The notes under the pieces: generated by a model
Seen by the model: the letters and a program-made list of their open reading frames with translations, nothing else
What the model was told of the DNA's origin: nothing
Databases searched by the model: none
From: Lentisphaerota bacterium
GTDB taxonomy: Bacteria > Verrucomicrobiota > Lentisphaeria > Victivallales > UBA1829
Assembly: GCA_015061915.1 (NCBI GenBank)
Contig: SUVR01000016.1
Span: forward strand, 1-41,891
Reading direction: 5' to 3'
DNA: 41,891 nt
Part shown: piece after piece, positions 32,268 through 40,553 of the stretch
Layout: each line of letters opens with the position of its first letter
Position numbering within the stretch: the stretch's first letter is position 1
Made by a program: the position numbers and the translations under genes

Positions 32268-32318
32268 GGGACTGTTGCAAGACCTCAAAAAAGGTGAGCA
32301 ACAGCCCCTTTTTTTTAT
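32268..32318 (+). terminator. Terminator after purL
   Basis: GGGACTGTTGC (32268-32278) pairs with GCAACAGCCCC (32298-32308) with an inner ACCT/AGGT stem; eight T follow. Confidence 0.85.
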
Positions 32319-32349
32319 GTCTTATTTATAATCCATACAATTTTGATAT

Positions 32350-32378
32350 TTGTATTTATATCCGCGACAGTGTATCGT
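32350..32378 (+). promoter_or_regulatory. Possible promoter of pdxST
   Basis: TTGTAT (32350-32355), 17 bases, TATCGT (32373-32378). The match is weak, but it lies in the AT-rich 94-base gap between the purL terminator and pdxS. Confidence 0.35.
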
Positions 32379-32412
32379 AAAAGATAACGCAACTTTCAAA
32401 CAGGAGATAAAT

Positions 32413-33288
32413 ATGAATAACAAACAGTATGAATTGAATTGTGATCTGGCAAAAATGCTCAAAGGCGGCGTGATCATGGATGTGACTACGCCCGAACAGG
32501 CAAAAATCGCAGAAGACGCAGGTGCTTGCGCCGTGATGGCGCTGGAACGGATCCCCGCTGACATCCGGGCGGCAGGCGGCGTTTCCCGCATGAGTGATCC
32601 CGGTATGATCCGGGGAATTCAGGAAGCGGTATCCATTCCGGTCATGGCGAAATGCCGGATCGGACACATTGCCGAAGCCCGGATCCTTGAAGCGATCGGG
32701 ATCGATTATATTGACGAGAGTGAAGTTTTAAGCCCGGCGGATGATATTTATCATATTGACAAACAGGCGTTCAAAGTTCCGTTTGTCTGCGGTGCCCGGG
32801 ATCTGGGGGAGGCGCTGCGCCGGATCGCGGAAGGGGCGGCAATGATCCGGACCAAAGGTGAACCCGGCACCGGCGATGTGGTTCAGGCGGTACGGCATAT
32901 GCGGAAAATGATGCAGGAGATCCGTCGTATCAGTTCTATGGCAGATGATGAACTGTACGAAGCGGCAAAGACCCTGCAGGTACCGCTTCATCTGCTGAAA
33001 GAGGTCCGTACTGCGGGAAAACTGCCGGTCGTCAACTTTGCCGCCGGTGGCGTTGCGACGCCCGCCGATGCTGCTCTGATGATGTTGCTGGGCGCAGAAG
33101 GTGTGTTTGTGGGGTCCGGTATTTTTAAATCCGGTGATCCGGCAAAACGGGCGGCGGCGATCGTCAAGGCGGTGACCAATTATCAGGATTTCCGTATGCT
33201 GGCGGAACTTTCCACCGGTCTCGGCGAGGCGATGGTCGGGATCAATCCGGCTGAGATCAAGGTCATTATGGAAGAACGGGGGATTTGA
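32413..33288 (+). CDS. pdxS: Pyridoxal 5'-phosphate synthase subunit PdxS
   Basis: 291 residues from ATG 32413 (CAGGAG at 32401). TIM-barrel synthase that builds PLP from ribose 5-phosphate, glyceraldehyde 3-phosphate and ammonia. Signature stretches: [70 protein letters not shown] and [17 protein letters not shown]. It overlaps pdxT by one base (TGATG). Confidence 0.97.
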   Translation: MNNKQYELNCDLAKMLKGGVIMDVTTPEQAKIAEDAGACAVMALERIPADIRAAGGVSRMSDPGMIRGIQEAVSIPVMAKCRIGHIAEARILEAIGIDYIDESEVLSPADDIYHIDKQAFKVPFVCGARDLGEALRRIAEGAAMIRTKGEPGTGDVVQAVRHMRKMMQEIRRISSMADDELYEAAKTLQVPLHLLKEVRTAGKLPVVNFAAGGVATPADAALMMLLGAEGVFVGSGIFKSGDPAKRAAAIVKAVTNYQDFRMLAELSTGLGEAMVGINPAEIKVIMEERGI

Positions 33289-33869
33289 TGAACATTGCGA
33301 TTCTTGCCCTGCAGGGCGACTTTGCCGAGCATGAAGCGGTGTTCCGGGCGTTGGGCTGTGACACGTTTCAGATCCGGCAGAAAAATGATCTGCAACTGCA
33401 CGCTGACGCCCTGATCCTGCCCGGCGGGGAAAGTACGGTTCAGGGCAAACTGTTGCGGGAACTGGAACTGATGGAGATTTTACGGGAACGGATCGGAAAC
33501 GGTCTGCCGGTGATGGCGACCTGTGCCGGAACCATCCTGCTTGCACGGCAGCTGTTGGATGATCCCGTATCGCATTTCGGAACTCTGAACGCTGTTGTCC
33601 GCCGCAATGCCTACGGCAGGCAACTGGACAGCTTTTTCATTCACGGTTCCTTTGCCGGTCTGCCGGATGTGCCGATGAGTTTTATCCGGGCGCCTCAATT
33701 TGAATTTTGTGCGCCGGGGACAGAGGTGCTGGCAGAATATCAGGGCAGGATCACGGCTGTTCGACAGGGAAATCAGTTGGCGATGACCTTTCACCCCGAA
33801 TTGTACAGCGATCACCGGGTCGCAAGCTGGTTTCTTTCTGAAATCGTACAGAAAAAACGCCCGGTCTGA
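33288..33869 (+). CDS. pdxT: Pyridoxal 5'-phosphate synthase glutaminase PdxT
   Basis: 193 residues. Class I glutaminase supplying ammonia to PdxS. LALQGDFAEHEAVF at the N-terminus, LPGGEST (oxyanion side), nucleophile Cys in ATCAGTILLA, and the catalytic His-Glu in MTFHPELYSD. ATG 33288 is taken rather than the TTG codon before it, because it overlaps the pdxS stop. It ends two bases from the convergent membrane protein gene, with no terminator between. Confidence 0.95.
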   Translation: MNIAILALQGDFAEHEAVFRALGCDTFQIRQKNDLQLHADALILPGGESTVQGKLLRELELMEILRERIGNGLPVMATCAGTILLARQLLDDPVSHFGTLNAVVRRNAYGRQLDSFFIHGSFAGLPDVPMSFIRAPQFEFCAPGTEVLAEYQGRITAVRQGNQLAMTFHPELYSDHRVASWFLSEIVQKKRPV

Positions 33870-33871
33870 CT

Positions 33872-34525
33872 TTACAAACCGAGGCAGATAGCAATCCCGC
33901 AGAGCATCACGGTTGCGCCCGCCAATTCTGCGGCATATTTTTCCAGCCACGGTAGACGGAATTTATCCAGTCCGTACCGGCAGATCAGAACTGCGCCGAG
34001 CATAGTGAGCAATGTGGTTGCTGTAAAAACCAGCGTGACCAGCACAACACTTACCGGTCCCAGTACAGCCGATGCCGTCAGCAGGGGCAGCAATGCTTCG
34101 CATGGACCCAGCACAAAGATGATGAAGATGACCCAGTAGGAGAGCTTTCCGGAGTTGTGATTGTGGGTGTGCTGTTGTTCCGCCCGGTGTTTCCAACGGC
34201 GGTGCAGGGAATGAAGGATCACGGCGGCGCCCATCCCGATCAGAGCGTATGCGGCAATATCGCCGCGCCAGGTTTCCAGCCACTCAAACTGCGCTTCGGA
34301 AAGCAGATTTGCGGCAAAAAGAAATGCAGTTGCCAGCAGAAACGCGCTGCCCACGTGACCGATCCCGCAGAGGACCGTCCAGAGAATCGTTTTGAACCAT
34401 CCGTAGTTCCGGCTTTTGGAGAGAGCCACAAAGGGCAGATAATGATCCGGACCGGCAATGGTGTGGATCAAACCGTCCAGAAATGCAGCAATGATCAGTG
34501 CGAATAATGTCGTTTCCTGTTCCAT
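33872..34525 (-). CDS. NicO/UreH-like membrane metal transporter
   Basis: 217 residues, about six membrane helices. HTIAGPDHYLPF in helix 1 corresponds to the HxxxPDH-type metal motif of nickel/cobalt (NicO/RcnA) and UreH-like transporters. A His-rich cytoplasmic loop (EQQHTHNHN) and GPCEALLPLL in helix 4 fit too. It probably moves a divalent metal, direction unknown. AAGGAAAG precedes the ATG. It follows the DUF5107 gene by nine bases, so the two form an operon. Confidence 0.7.
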   Translation of the reverse strand: MEQETTLFALIIAAFLDGLIHTIAGPDHYLPFVALSKSRNYGWFKTILWTVLCGIGHVGSAFLLATAFLFAANLLSEAQFEWLETWRGDIAAYALIGMGAAVILHSLHRRWKHRAEQQHTHNHNSGKLSYWVIFIIFVLGPCEALLPLLTASAVLGPVSVVLVTLVFTATTLLTMLGAVLICRYGLDKFRLPWLEKYAAELAGATVMLCGIAICLGL

Positions 34526-34534
34526 ATTCTTTCC

Positions 34535-36535
34535 TTATGCATTGCGTGGATAGCGTGCGCCGTACTTGCCCGGTTCGCCATCGATGTGGCTCATACGGTA
34601 ATCCAGCCGTTCCGGGATCGGTTCGGTTGCGGGATCGATCTCTTTTCCTTCACGGGCGGCCTTTGCTTTCCGGATGGCGAGATAGAGATTGGAAAGAGAG
34701 ACTTCCCCCTCCTGCAGCTGTGGCAGTTCGATCCCGTTGTCCTGCATGAGCAGCACTTCTGCTTCGTCCGGATGTCCCGTTTCGATCAGGGCTTCGATGT
34801 AACAGAGCTGATGAGCCGGAACCGCCTTCAGTTCTTCCGGCAGTGCGGCGTAGGCGGAAAGTACAGCGTCAAACAGTTTGTTGCGGCACATCGCCTGCAG
34901 ACCTTCCCGGACGACCGTCGGATCGCCGCCCGCGAATGCTGAACGGAAATATTCCGCTGCCTTCTCCGGATCTTTCTGACAAAGTGCGGTATTTGCCAGT
35001 GCATACAGTGCCGTGTACCCGGGAACGCTGCGGAACAGGGCTTCCGCCCGTTCAAAGTCTTTCCGGAAGTAATACCCCAAACCCAGTTGAAGGTTGCGCA
35101 AGTCATTTTCCGGAGCCGCCTTGAGCAGTTCAAAATATTCATCCTGAACCATATATGATGGCGGGGGCGTGGTCATATCCAGATCCGGCATAGCGCCGGT
35201 CTTCAATAATTCGTGCCAGATCGCCGGTTCGGGATCGGGTGATGTAAAGTCAAGGTGGGCAGGGAATTCTTTGCCGCATCGTGCCGCCTCCAGCGCACCC
35301 CAGCCGGAGCCGCGGGAAATGATCTCCTCTGCGGGTTGAAGGGCAAACGCCTCTCTGGTCTCAGCCAGAAGGGCATCCATCTTTTCCCGGGGCAGGGCAG
35401 CCTGCAGTTTGGCGGCGACTTCCTGTCCGGCGGCGGTCCAGTCTGAACCGTGTACGATTTCCGGATCGGTTTGAATTGCACCGTATGCTTCCAGCCACTC
35501 CCAGGCGGTACGGGGCGGCATAGGCAGACATTCCATTTGCGTGTGAGCGAGTCCCGCCTGAATTTCCACATACGGTCTGCCTTCGGGGGAGGTGAGCCGT
35601 TTCTGCCAGTTCATACCGCCGGAAGATCTGCCCCAGACAAAAAGTTTGCGTCCTTTGAGACGGTCGGTGGATGTCTGACAAAGCCCCCAGCCGTCGCCGT
35701 AGATAGCGGCTTCAAACTTGCGCTGTTCGGGCAGCAGACGGAAAAAGAGATCTTTGGCGTGGGGAAAGTTTTTCGGATAAGTGCCGTCGTATCCCTCCGG
35801 CAGGACCGGCATTTTGACCTGCGTCAGAATGTGCCCCAGATTGTCCAGATAAGCGTTGGAAAATACTTCCTGTGCCAGCGTGACCACCCGCAGGTCATCC
35901 CCTTCATCCACGGCAATGTTGGACCACCAGTACATGGGAACGACTTTCCGGTGGTGATTGTAGATCCGGGTACGGACAAAGAGAAATCTGGAATCATCCG
36001 GCAGGAAAAATTCCAGCTGATAGCTTACGCCGTTTTCCCGGCTCAATTCGTAAAAACGCAGAACGGGCGTACCGTGAAAGGACTTTGCACGCGCCATAAA
36101 CACGGGGCGGCAGGTACGCACATGGTGCCCGATGGAACCGATATTCCACTCCACACCGCCGGAACACCACGCATTGCAGATCGCCAGATTTCCCGGCTTG
36201 ATCACCGGGTTGTTCGTGACAAGGTCACGTCCGGTATGTTTATCCAGCAGACGGACCAGTTTTCCGCCCAGATCGGGGAGGAAAGTCGCCTTGAGGTGAT
36301 CGTTTTCCAGCACAGCCGTTTTCCAGACCCGGGGCTGCAGATCGGAATCGTATTGATCCTGCAGTTTGGAGGGCATGGCGCAGGAGCGGGAGCCGAAGCC
36401 GATGTAGAGTCCGGCTTCATCTGAAAGTTCATACTTCAATGTTCCGCCGCCATTGGCTTTCATAGCAGGCATTGCAGATTGACCGGAAAGATCCGCACTC
36501 AAAAAAATTTCATCTTCAAAACGCAGTTCAGTCAT
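34535..36535 (-). CDS. DUF5107 domain protein with C-terminal TPR-like repeats
   Basis: 666 residues from ATG 36535 (GGAG upstream). The N-terminal half is DUF5107, a galactose-mutarotase-like carbohydrate-binding fold: LPDLGGKLVRLLDKHTGRDL, WCSGGVEWNIGSIGHH, RTRIYNHHRKVVPMYWWSN and VWGRSSGGMNWQK. The C-terminal half is helical with TPR-like units (LGYYFRKDFERAEALFRSV, ANTALCQKDPEKAAEYFRSA). No signal peptide. Such proteins occur in glycan-degrading Bacteroidetes and PVC bacteria next to sugar genes; the substrate is not known. Here the only operon partner is the NicO-like gene. Confidence 0.85.
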   Translation of the reverse strand: MTELRFEDEIFLSADLSGQSAMPAMKANGGGTLKYELSDEAGLYIGFGSRSCAMPSKLQDQYDSDLQPRVWKTAVLENDHLKATFLPDLGGKLVRLLDKHTGRDLVTNNPVIKPGNLAICNAWCSGGVEWNIGSIGHHVRTCRPVFMARAKSFHGTPVLRFYELSRENGVSYQLEFFLPDDSRFLFVRTRIYNHHRKVVPMYWWSNIAVDEGDDLRVVTLAQEVFSNAYLDNLGHILTQVKMPVLPEGYDGTYPKNFPHAKDLFFRLLPEQRKFEAAIYGDGWGLCQTSTDRLKGRKLFVWGRSSGGMNWQKRLTSPEGRPYVEIQAGLAHTQMECLPMPPRTAWEWLEAYGAIQTDPEIVHGSDWTAAGQEVAAKLQAALPREKMDALLAETREAFALQPAEEIISRGSGWGALEAARCGKEFPAHLDFTSPDPEPAIWHELLKTGAMPDLDMTTPPPSYMVQDEYFELLKAAPENDLRNLQLGLGYYFRKDFERAEALFRSVPGYTALYALANTALCQKDPEKAAEYFRSAFAGGDPTVVREGLQAMCRNKLFDAVLSAYAALPEELKAVPAHQLCYIEALIETGHPDEAEVLLMQDNGIELPQLQEGEVSLSNLYLAIRKAKAAREGKEIDPATEPIPERLDYRMSHIDGEPGKYGARYPRNA

Positions 36536-36583
36536 GATCGTACTCCATCTGTGGAATGATGCTGTTTTCGGGGACTCGTGCAA

Positions 36584-36611
36584 AATATAGCACAGGATTT
36601 TTCTTCTGCAA
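36584..36611 (-). promoter_or_regulatory. Promoter of the DUF5107-NicO operon
   Basis: On the minus strand: TTGCAG (36611-36606), 16 bases, TATATT (36589-36584). Confidence 0.65.
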
Positions 36612-36660
36612 GAGAGAAAGTGTGCTGTCCCGAAAAAACTTTGATCAAAATCACTGCTTT

Positions 36661-37692
36661 TTATTCAGCAGACATTTCCACTTTATCCGGCATGGAAAAA
36701 TTGATAAGCGGCATCCACGGGATCAGGGCATCAGCATTGTGATTGATCAGTCCGAACTGGATACTGCCGTTTGATTTGTTGTACAAACCGATCTGTACTT
36801 TGCTGTTGTCGTGCCCCTGATTGATCAGCCCGATTTGCAGTATACCATTGTCCGCCTCATTGATCAGTCCGACCTGTACGCCGCCGGATTCCTGTTCTGC
36901 GACACCGGTATTGAACAAGCCGATCACCACTCCGTGATTGTCCTGTGTCATCGTGACCGGAGCAATGGTGAGTCCGTTGTTTGTTCCGCTCAACGCAAAA
37001 ACACCGGAAAGATTGATGCCGCAATGATTGCGTGTGCAGCTGAAGAAGGGGGCGAAAGAGATTCCATACGCCTTGTCCTGTATCCTGCCGATCAAGCCGA
37101 GATCCAGTCCGTACACGGAAGTTTTCTGTTCGTGAAACAACGCAAAAGGAAAGCACGATACTTGAAGCGGCGTCCACGAGGGCGAAAATGCGGAGTACCA
37201 GAATGGAAATTCCTCATCCGGAACTTCTGTGACGGCAACATACTCCCGACGGAAGAAGTCCTGCAAATCCCGTACGCACGCAGGATTGGCGAGGATTTTT
37301 TTCAGTGGACCGTGTTGCGGCAGAGTCGTTTTTGCCTGCTTGATAGCCTCAAGGATCAGAGGATTTTTTCCGTTGTAGTCCAGCCACGACCGCCCCGTGA
37401 CCTGTTCCGCAACCAGAACCGCAAGCACCCCGTTAGACGCATTTTCCCAGTTGCAGATGTGGATTTTTGATTCCTTTTTGTCGGGGAAAACGGACAGCAC
37501 TGACTCAAACTTTTCTTCATCGCTTTTGAGCTCTGTAAAAAATGCCTGCCAGTCGCTGTTGCAAAAGATTTTTTCGCCAATGCAGCCGGAGGTGGCGGAT
37601 AAGGTGGTCCATGTTTCAGTATTGTCTGCATCTCCGGCATTTACAGGAGCGGCACAAAATAAGAAAAAGAACGGCAGCAGCAAAATGCTCAT
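36661..37692 (-). CDS. Exported LA_2272-type surface repeat protein
   Basis: 343 residues from ATG 37692, preceded by AGGAGGA; an upstream ATG lacks a site. Signal peptide (SILLLPFFFLFCAAPVNA). The middle (residues 20-220) is unrecognised and has several cysteines. The C-terminal 100 residues contain five degenerate repeats of about 17 residues: VVIGLFN, VQVGLIN, LQIGLIN, VQIGLYN, IQFGLIN. This is the pattern of LA_2272-type surface repeats, likely a beta-solenoid or barrel. Location is periplasmic or outer membrane. It is divergent from the rhodanese pair. Confidence 0.65.
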   Translation of the reverse strand: MSILLLPFFFLFCAAPVNAGDADNTETWTTLSATSGCIGEKIFCNSDWQAFFTELKSDEEKFESVLSVFPDKKESKIHICNWENASNGVLAVLVAEQVTGRSWLDYNGKNPLILEAIKQAKTTLPQHGPLKKILANPACVRDLQDFFRREYVAVTEVPDEEFPFWYSAFSPSWTPLQVSCFPFALFHEQKTSVYGLDLGLIGRIQDKAYGISFAPFFSCTRNHCGINLSGVFALSGTNNGLTIAPVTMTQDNHGVVIGLFNTGVAEQESGGVQVGLINEADNGILQIGLINQGHDNSKVQIGLYNKSNGSIQFGLINHNADALIPWMPLINFSMPDKVEMSAE

Positions 37693-37740
37693 ATTGTTCC
37701 TCCTGTGTTTTTTGATGATCTTCTTCATACCAACAACCGT

Positions 37741-37769
37741 AATTTAGCATGGGAAAAAGATCATTACAA
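37741..37769 (-). promoter_or_regulatory. Promoter of the repeat-protein gene
   Basis: On the minus strand: TTGTAA (37769-37764), 17 bases, TAAATT (37746-37741). It abuts the palindrome at 37769-37784. Confidence 0.55.
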
Positions 37770-37784
37770 GAGACACTTGTCTCT
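37769..37784. promoter_or_regulatory. Palindrome, candidate operator in the divergent gap
   Basis: AGAGACA-CT-TGTCTCT is a perfect 7+7 palindrome with a 2-base centre. It touches the -35 box of the leftward promoter and lies 42 bases before the -35 of the rightward one. A dimeric regulator is inferred; none is encoded nearby. Confidence 0.45.
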
Positions 37785-37825
37785 ATTTTGTTTAAATTTT
37801 TTGGTGAGCAAGTAAAGCCCGGAGT

Positions 37826-37854
37826 TTGACAAATGTCCAAACCTGCGTTATACT
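37826..37854 (+). promoter_or_regulatory. Promoter of the rhodanese pair
   Basis: Perfect TTGACA (37826-37831), 17 bases, TATACT (37849-37854). The leader to the first ATG is about 55 bases. Confidence 0.8.
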
Positions 37855-37915
37855 ACGGGCAGTATATGTGGGTTACCGCAAGCAAATGGAAAAATTAAAC
37901 CGGTCGAGGTGAATT

Positions 37916-38275
37916 ATGAAAAAACTTATCATCATGTTGTGCGGCGTTATGCTGCTTGCCGTCGGTGGATGCTGTTCTCCGGGACAGTGCCGAATCACAA
38001 TGGAAAAGAATGCTGTTCTGCTGGATGTCCGGACACCGACAGAGTATCAGAAAGGATATCTGCAGGGCGCGATCAATCTGCCGCAGGCGGATGTGGACAA
38101 AAAAGCGGCAACAGTTGTTCCCTCCAAAGATACGCCGGTTTATGTTTATTGCCGGGGCGGTCGGGAAGCAACTATGGCAACGGAAAAATTGTTGAAGCAG
38201 GGCTATACCGAAGTTCATAATCTGGGCGCAATGAAAGATGCTCAGAAACGACTCGGATTGCCTGCTGCAAAGTAA
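37916..38275 (+). CDS. Rhodanese-like lipoprotein (first copy)
   Basis: 119 residues. Lipoprotein signal MKKLIIMLCGVMLLAVGGC with the lipobox cysteine at residue 19. A single rhodanese domain follows: VLLDVRTPTEYQKGYLQGAI, then the active-site loop YCRGGREA with its persulfide cysteine, then VHNLGAM. It should transfer sulfane sulfur in the periplasm, like PspE. It is clearly a paralogue of the next gene, 19 bases downstream. Confidence 0.88.
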   Translation: MKKLIIMLCGVMLLAVGGCCSPGQCRITMEKNAVLLDVRTPTEYQKGYLQGAINLPQADVDKKAATVVPSKDTPVYVYCRGGREATMATEKLLKQGYTEVHNLGAMKDAQKRLGLPAAK

Positions 38276-38294
38276 CAGATGAAAGGCTGACAAA

Positions 38295-38651
38295 ATGAAA
38301 ACACTGATTTTGATATTATGTGGAATTGTTTTGCTCGCAATAAGCGGATGTTGTTCAACAGAAAGTAAAATCTCTATGGAAAACAATGCTGTTTTGCTGG
38401 ATGTCCGGACTCCGGAGGAACACAAAAGCGGGTATCTGGAAGGCGCAGTTCTTCTTCCGCTTGCCGAGCTGGAAAGCAAAATCTCCAGTAAAGTTTCCGA
38501 TAAAAATACGCCCGTATACATCTATTGTCGCAGCGGCAGACGGGCAGGAACTGCTGTTGAAACGTTAAAAGCTATGGGCTATACGGATCTCCATAATCTG
38601 GGAGGTCTGAAAGATGCCCGGGAAAAGCTCAATATCCCGATAAAGAAGTAA
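38295..38651 (+). CDS. Rhodanese-like lipoprotein (second copy)
   Basis: 118 residues, a tandem duplicate of the previous gene. Signal MKTLILILCGIVLLAISGCC; rhodanese VLLDVRTPEEHKSGYLEGAV, active-site loop YCRSGRRAG, and LHNLGGLKDAREKL. The loop differs (RSGRR against RGGRE), so substrate or partner may differ. Both keep the catalytic cysteine and a cysteine pair at the mature N-terminus (CC). Confidence 0.88.
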   Translation: MKTLILILCGIVLLAISGCCSTESKISMENNAVLLDVRTPEEHKSGYLEGAVLLPLAELESKISSKVSDKNTPVYIYCRSGRRAGTAVETLKAMGYTDLHNLGGLKDAREKLNIPIKK

Positions 38652-38667
38652 GAACCGTGTCATTATT

Positions 38668-38699
38668 GGCGGCAGGAGAAATCCTGCCGCCTTTTTTTT
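38668..38699 (+). terminator. Terminator of the rhodanese operon
   Basis: GGCGGCAGGA pairs with TCCTGCCGCC around GAAA, followed by eight T. A related GCGGCAGG hairpin lies at 40051-40081. Confidence 0.92.
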
Positions 38700-38704
38700 G
38701 TAAT

Positions 38705-39616
38705 TTACTCTGTTTTGTTTACAATTGTAACAACACGCTGCGGGAAGGGAATATTCAATCCGGCATTTTCAAGCGTGGGCTTTACTGCGGCTTTCACCTG
38801 CCAGTAGGCATCCCAGTAAGTTTCTGTTTTTGCCCAGAAACGGATTGTCAGATTCACAGAACTGTCTGCAAGAGTATCTACATACACTTCATACGCAGGG
38901 TCTTTCAGTACCAGCTCATGATCCTGAAGCATTTGTTTAATGACTTCCACCCCTTTTTCAATATCATCACTGTACGAAACGCCCACACTCAATACAGCGC
39001 GCCGAGTCTCATTCCGGGAATAATTCGTTACCGGAGTGCCGAAGATGACGCTATTGGGAACAGACACATAAATGCCCTCAAATGTCATAACTTCCGTGCA
39101 GAAGACTCCAATTACCTTTATAGTGCCGGTGATTGTTCCGCACTGTACAAAATCTCCTGTTTTATACGGACGCAATATCATAAGCATAAATCCTGCTGCA
39201 ATATTGCTCATAGAATCTTTCATAGCCAATGCAATAGCCAGACCGACAGTACCGAGGACAGTTAGTATGCTTGCTGTATTGACACCAAACAAATCAAGAA
39301 TAATTAAAAGAGCAAGCAGCCAGATAAGGCCTCTTACAAATACAAAAACAATATGACTTACAGAGTCATCGATCGTATTGACTTTTGCACTTGTATTGGT
39401 AATTATTCTTTTCACAATACGGGTAAAAATCCATGCCAGCAAAACGGTAAGCAATACCAAAAGCAGTGTTTTTCCAAAATAGATAAAACTGTCGCCATGG
39501 GTATTCCACAGTTGTTTCACCCATTCCCCGAAATTGCCGGATTGAATCGGTTGTGCAATTTGACTGACGATTGTCTTTGTGTTGGAAACCGTTTGAGTTG
39601 CAACTTCTTCTTTCAT
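38705..39616 (-). CDS. mscS: Small-conductance mechanosensitive channel, MscS family
   Basis: 303 residues from ATG 39616 (AGGAGC upstream); the longer frame runs through the promoter. Three membrane helices: FGKTLLLVLLTVLLAW, ISHIVFVFVRGLIW-like, and the pore helix VLGTVGLAIALAMKDSMSNI. Then the beta domain (GFMLMILRPYKTGDFVQCGT) and the C-terminal cage (LSVGVSYSDDIEKGVEVIKQ). It releases solutes on hypo-osmotic shock. The N-terminal 50 residues are polar and family-variable. Confidence 0.93.
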   Translation of the reverse strand: MKEEVATQTVSNTKTIVSQIAQPIQSGNFGEWVKQLWNTHGDSFIYFGKTLLLVLLTVLLAWIFTRIVKRIITNTSAKVNTIDDSVSHIVFVFVRGLIWLLALLIILDLFGVNTASILTVLGTVGLAIALAMKDSMSNIAAGFMLMILRPYKTGDFVQCGTITGTIKVIGVFCTEVMTFEGIYVSVPNSVIFGTPVTNYSRNETRRAVLSVGVSYSDDIEKGVEVIKQMLQDHELVLKDPAYEVYVDTLADSSVNLTIRFWAKTETYWDAYWQVKAAVKPTLENAGLNIPFPQRVVTIVNKTE

Positions 39617-39677
39617 ATTAGCTCCTATTGTCTGTTGCTGATATAAACGAACTTGTACACTACGTACACCCGATTGT

Positions 39678-39706
39678 AGTATATCATATTTATTGGGCTT
39701 TTGCAA
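39678..39706 (-). promoter_or_regulatory. Promoter of mscS
   Basis: On the minus strand: TTGCAA (39706-39701), 17 bases, TATACT (39683-39678). It is the best match to the promoter form repeated in this window. Confidence 0.75.
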
Positions 39707-40050
39707 ATGCAAAACGGCTTTTTTATTGAAATCCCAAGATAAGGACTTCTCTTTGGCAAAATGAAAGAGGTCGCAGGAGTGGCAGAAAACCAACTTTCGC
39801 ACCGTCTATTTTTTACATCAAGTCCTTGCATTGCCATTTTTTATAAATCGTTGATAATAAGCAACAATGTTCCAAGGACTTGCCTCCAGTGCGTTTTCAG
39901 AGACTTTCGCCGTAAAAGTGGTACAAAATGCCGTTACTGGTATGGTTCAGCGTTGAGAATAACAGTCTCTTGCTCTCCGCAGAAAAGCCGCAAGTGCCTG
40001 CAACTGTAAGGGGTATAAAAAGAAAATTGCCAAGAAGGGGAGATAAACAG
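39707..40050. other. AT-rich gap without convincing gene
   Basis: The open frames here lack ribosome sites, familiar motifs or bias. Three copies of the AAGGACTT/AAGTCCTT motif lie in it (39741-39748, 39819-39828, 39873-39882). Confidence 0.5.
39741..39882. repeat. Left cluster of alternating AAGTCCTTG motifs
   Basis: AAGGACTT at 39741-39748 (minus orientation), CAAGTCCTTG at 39819-39828 (plus), CAAGGACTTG at 39873-39882 (minus). Adjacent copies are inverted, so the second and third could pair as a stem with a 44-base loop. Confidence 0.7.
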
Positions 40051-40081
40051 AAAAGCGGCAGGAGAAACCTTGCCGCTTTTT
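40051..40081. terminator. Terminator after the GNAT gene
   Basis: AAAAGCGGCAGG pairs, with one bulge, with CCTTGCCGCTTTTT. Symmetric A- and T-runs make it usable from both strands; the nearest user is the minus-strand acetyltransferase (stop at 40086). Confidence 0.7.
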
Positions 40082-40085
40082 ACAT

Positions 40086-40553
40086 TTATTTTTGCATGAC
40101 TTTTTCAAAGCGGAAGAAACCATCTCCTCCCGGCATTCCACCATCTCCGTTCTCTATCTCCGTTATATGGGGATCCGGATGCCGTGGATTGAAAAATTCC
40201 ACAATATGAAATCCGCACCGATTGACATAAAAATGGATGTTGCGGGTTTCAAAATAAGGGGTATGGGTTTCCCAGATTTTTGTTTCCGGATATTTTTCTT
40301 CGATCATCTGCCAGACCTTTTGTCCGATACCTTTACTGTGGCAATCAGGATTGATATACAAAAGTTCCAATGCGTTATTCTGCGTTTCTTTATTGATGGA
40401 AACGACCACACCGCCAACGCCATTGCCTTCCACGATGATTCTGAAAGCTTCGGCATTTTTTCCATGCAATGATTTTTCCACATCTTCCCGTGGAATCACC
40501 GTGTCTTTCTGCGGCCCGTATTTTTCAATAACTGCTTTATCAAATGCTGGAGG
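40086..40553 (-). pseudogene. GNAT acetyltransferase, 5'-truncated
   Basis: The frame reads from a stop at 40556-40554 without any ATG. Its only plausible start, GTG 40499, falls inside the domain. The sequence before it (AFDKAVIEKYGPQ) looks like coding GNAT sequence, so roughly the first 20-25 residues are missing. The rest is intact: GGVVVSIN, the acetyl-CoA loop INPDCHSKGIGQKVWQMIE and FYVNRCGFHIVEFF. The break coincides with one copy of an 11-bp direct repeat (40549-40559). If GTG is used it would be 137 residues, probably without full activity. Confidence 0.6.

Noticed and set aside
38668-38699. Terminator serving mscS as well
   Set aside because: On the minus strand the hairpin is followed by AATAATG rather than a T-run, so it fits only the rhodanese operon.
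39761-40009. An 82-residue plus-strand open frame in the accessory gap
   Set aside because: A few cysteines suggested an IS1-like zinc ribbon, but spacing and neighbours do not fit, and there is no ribosome site.
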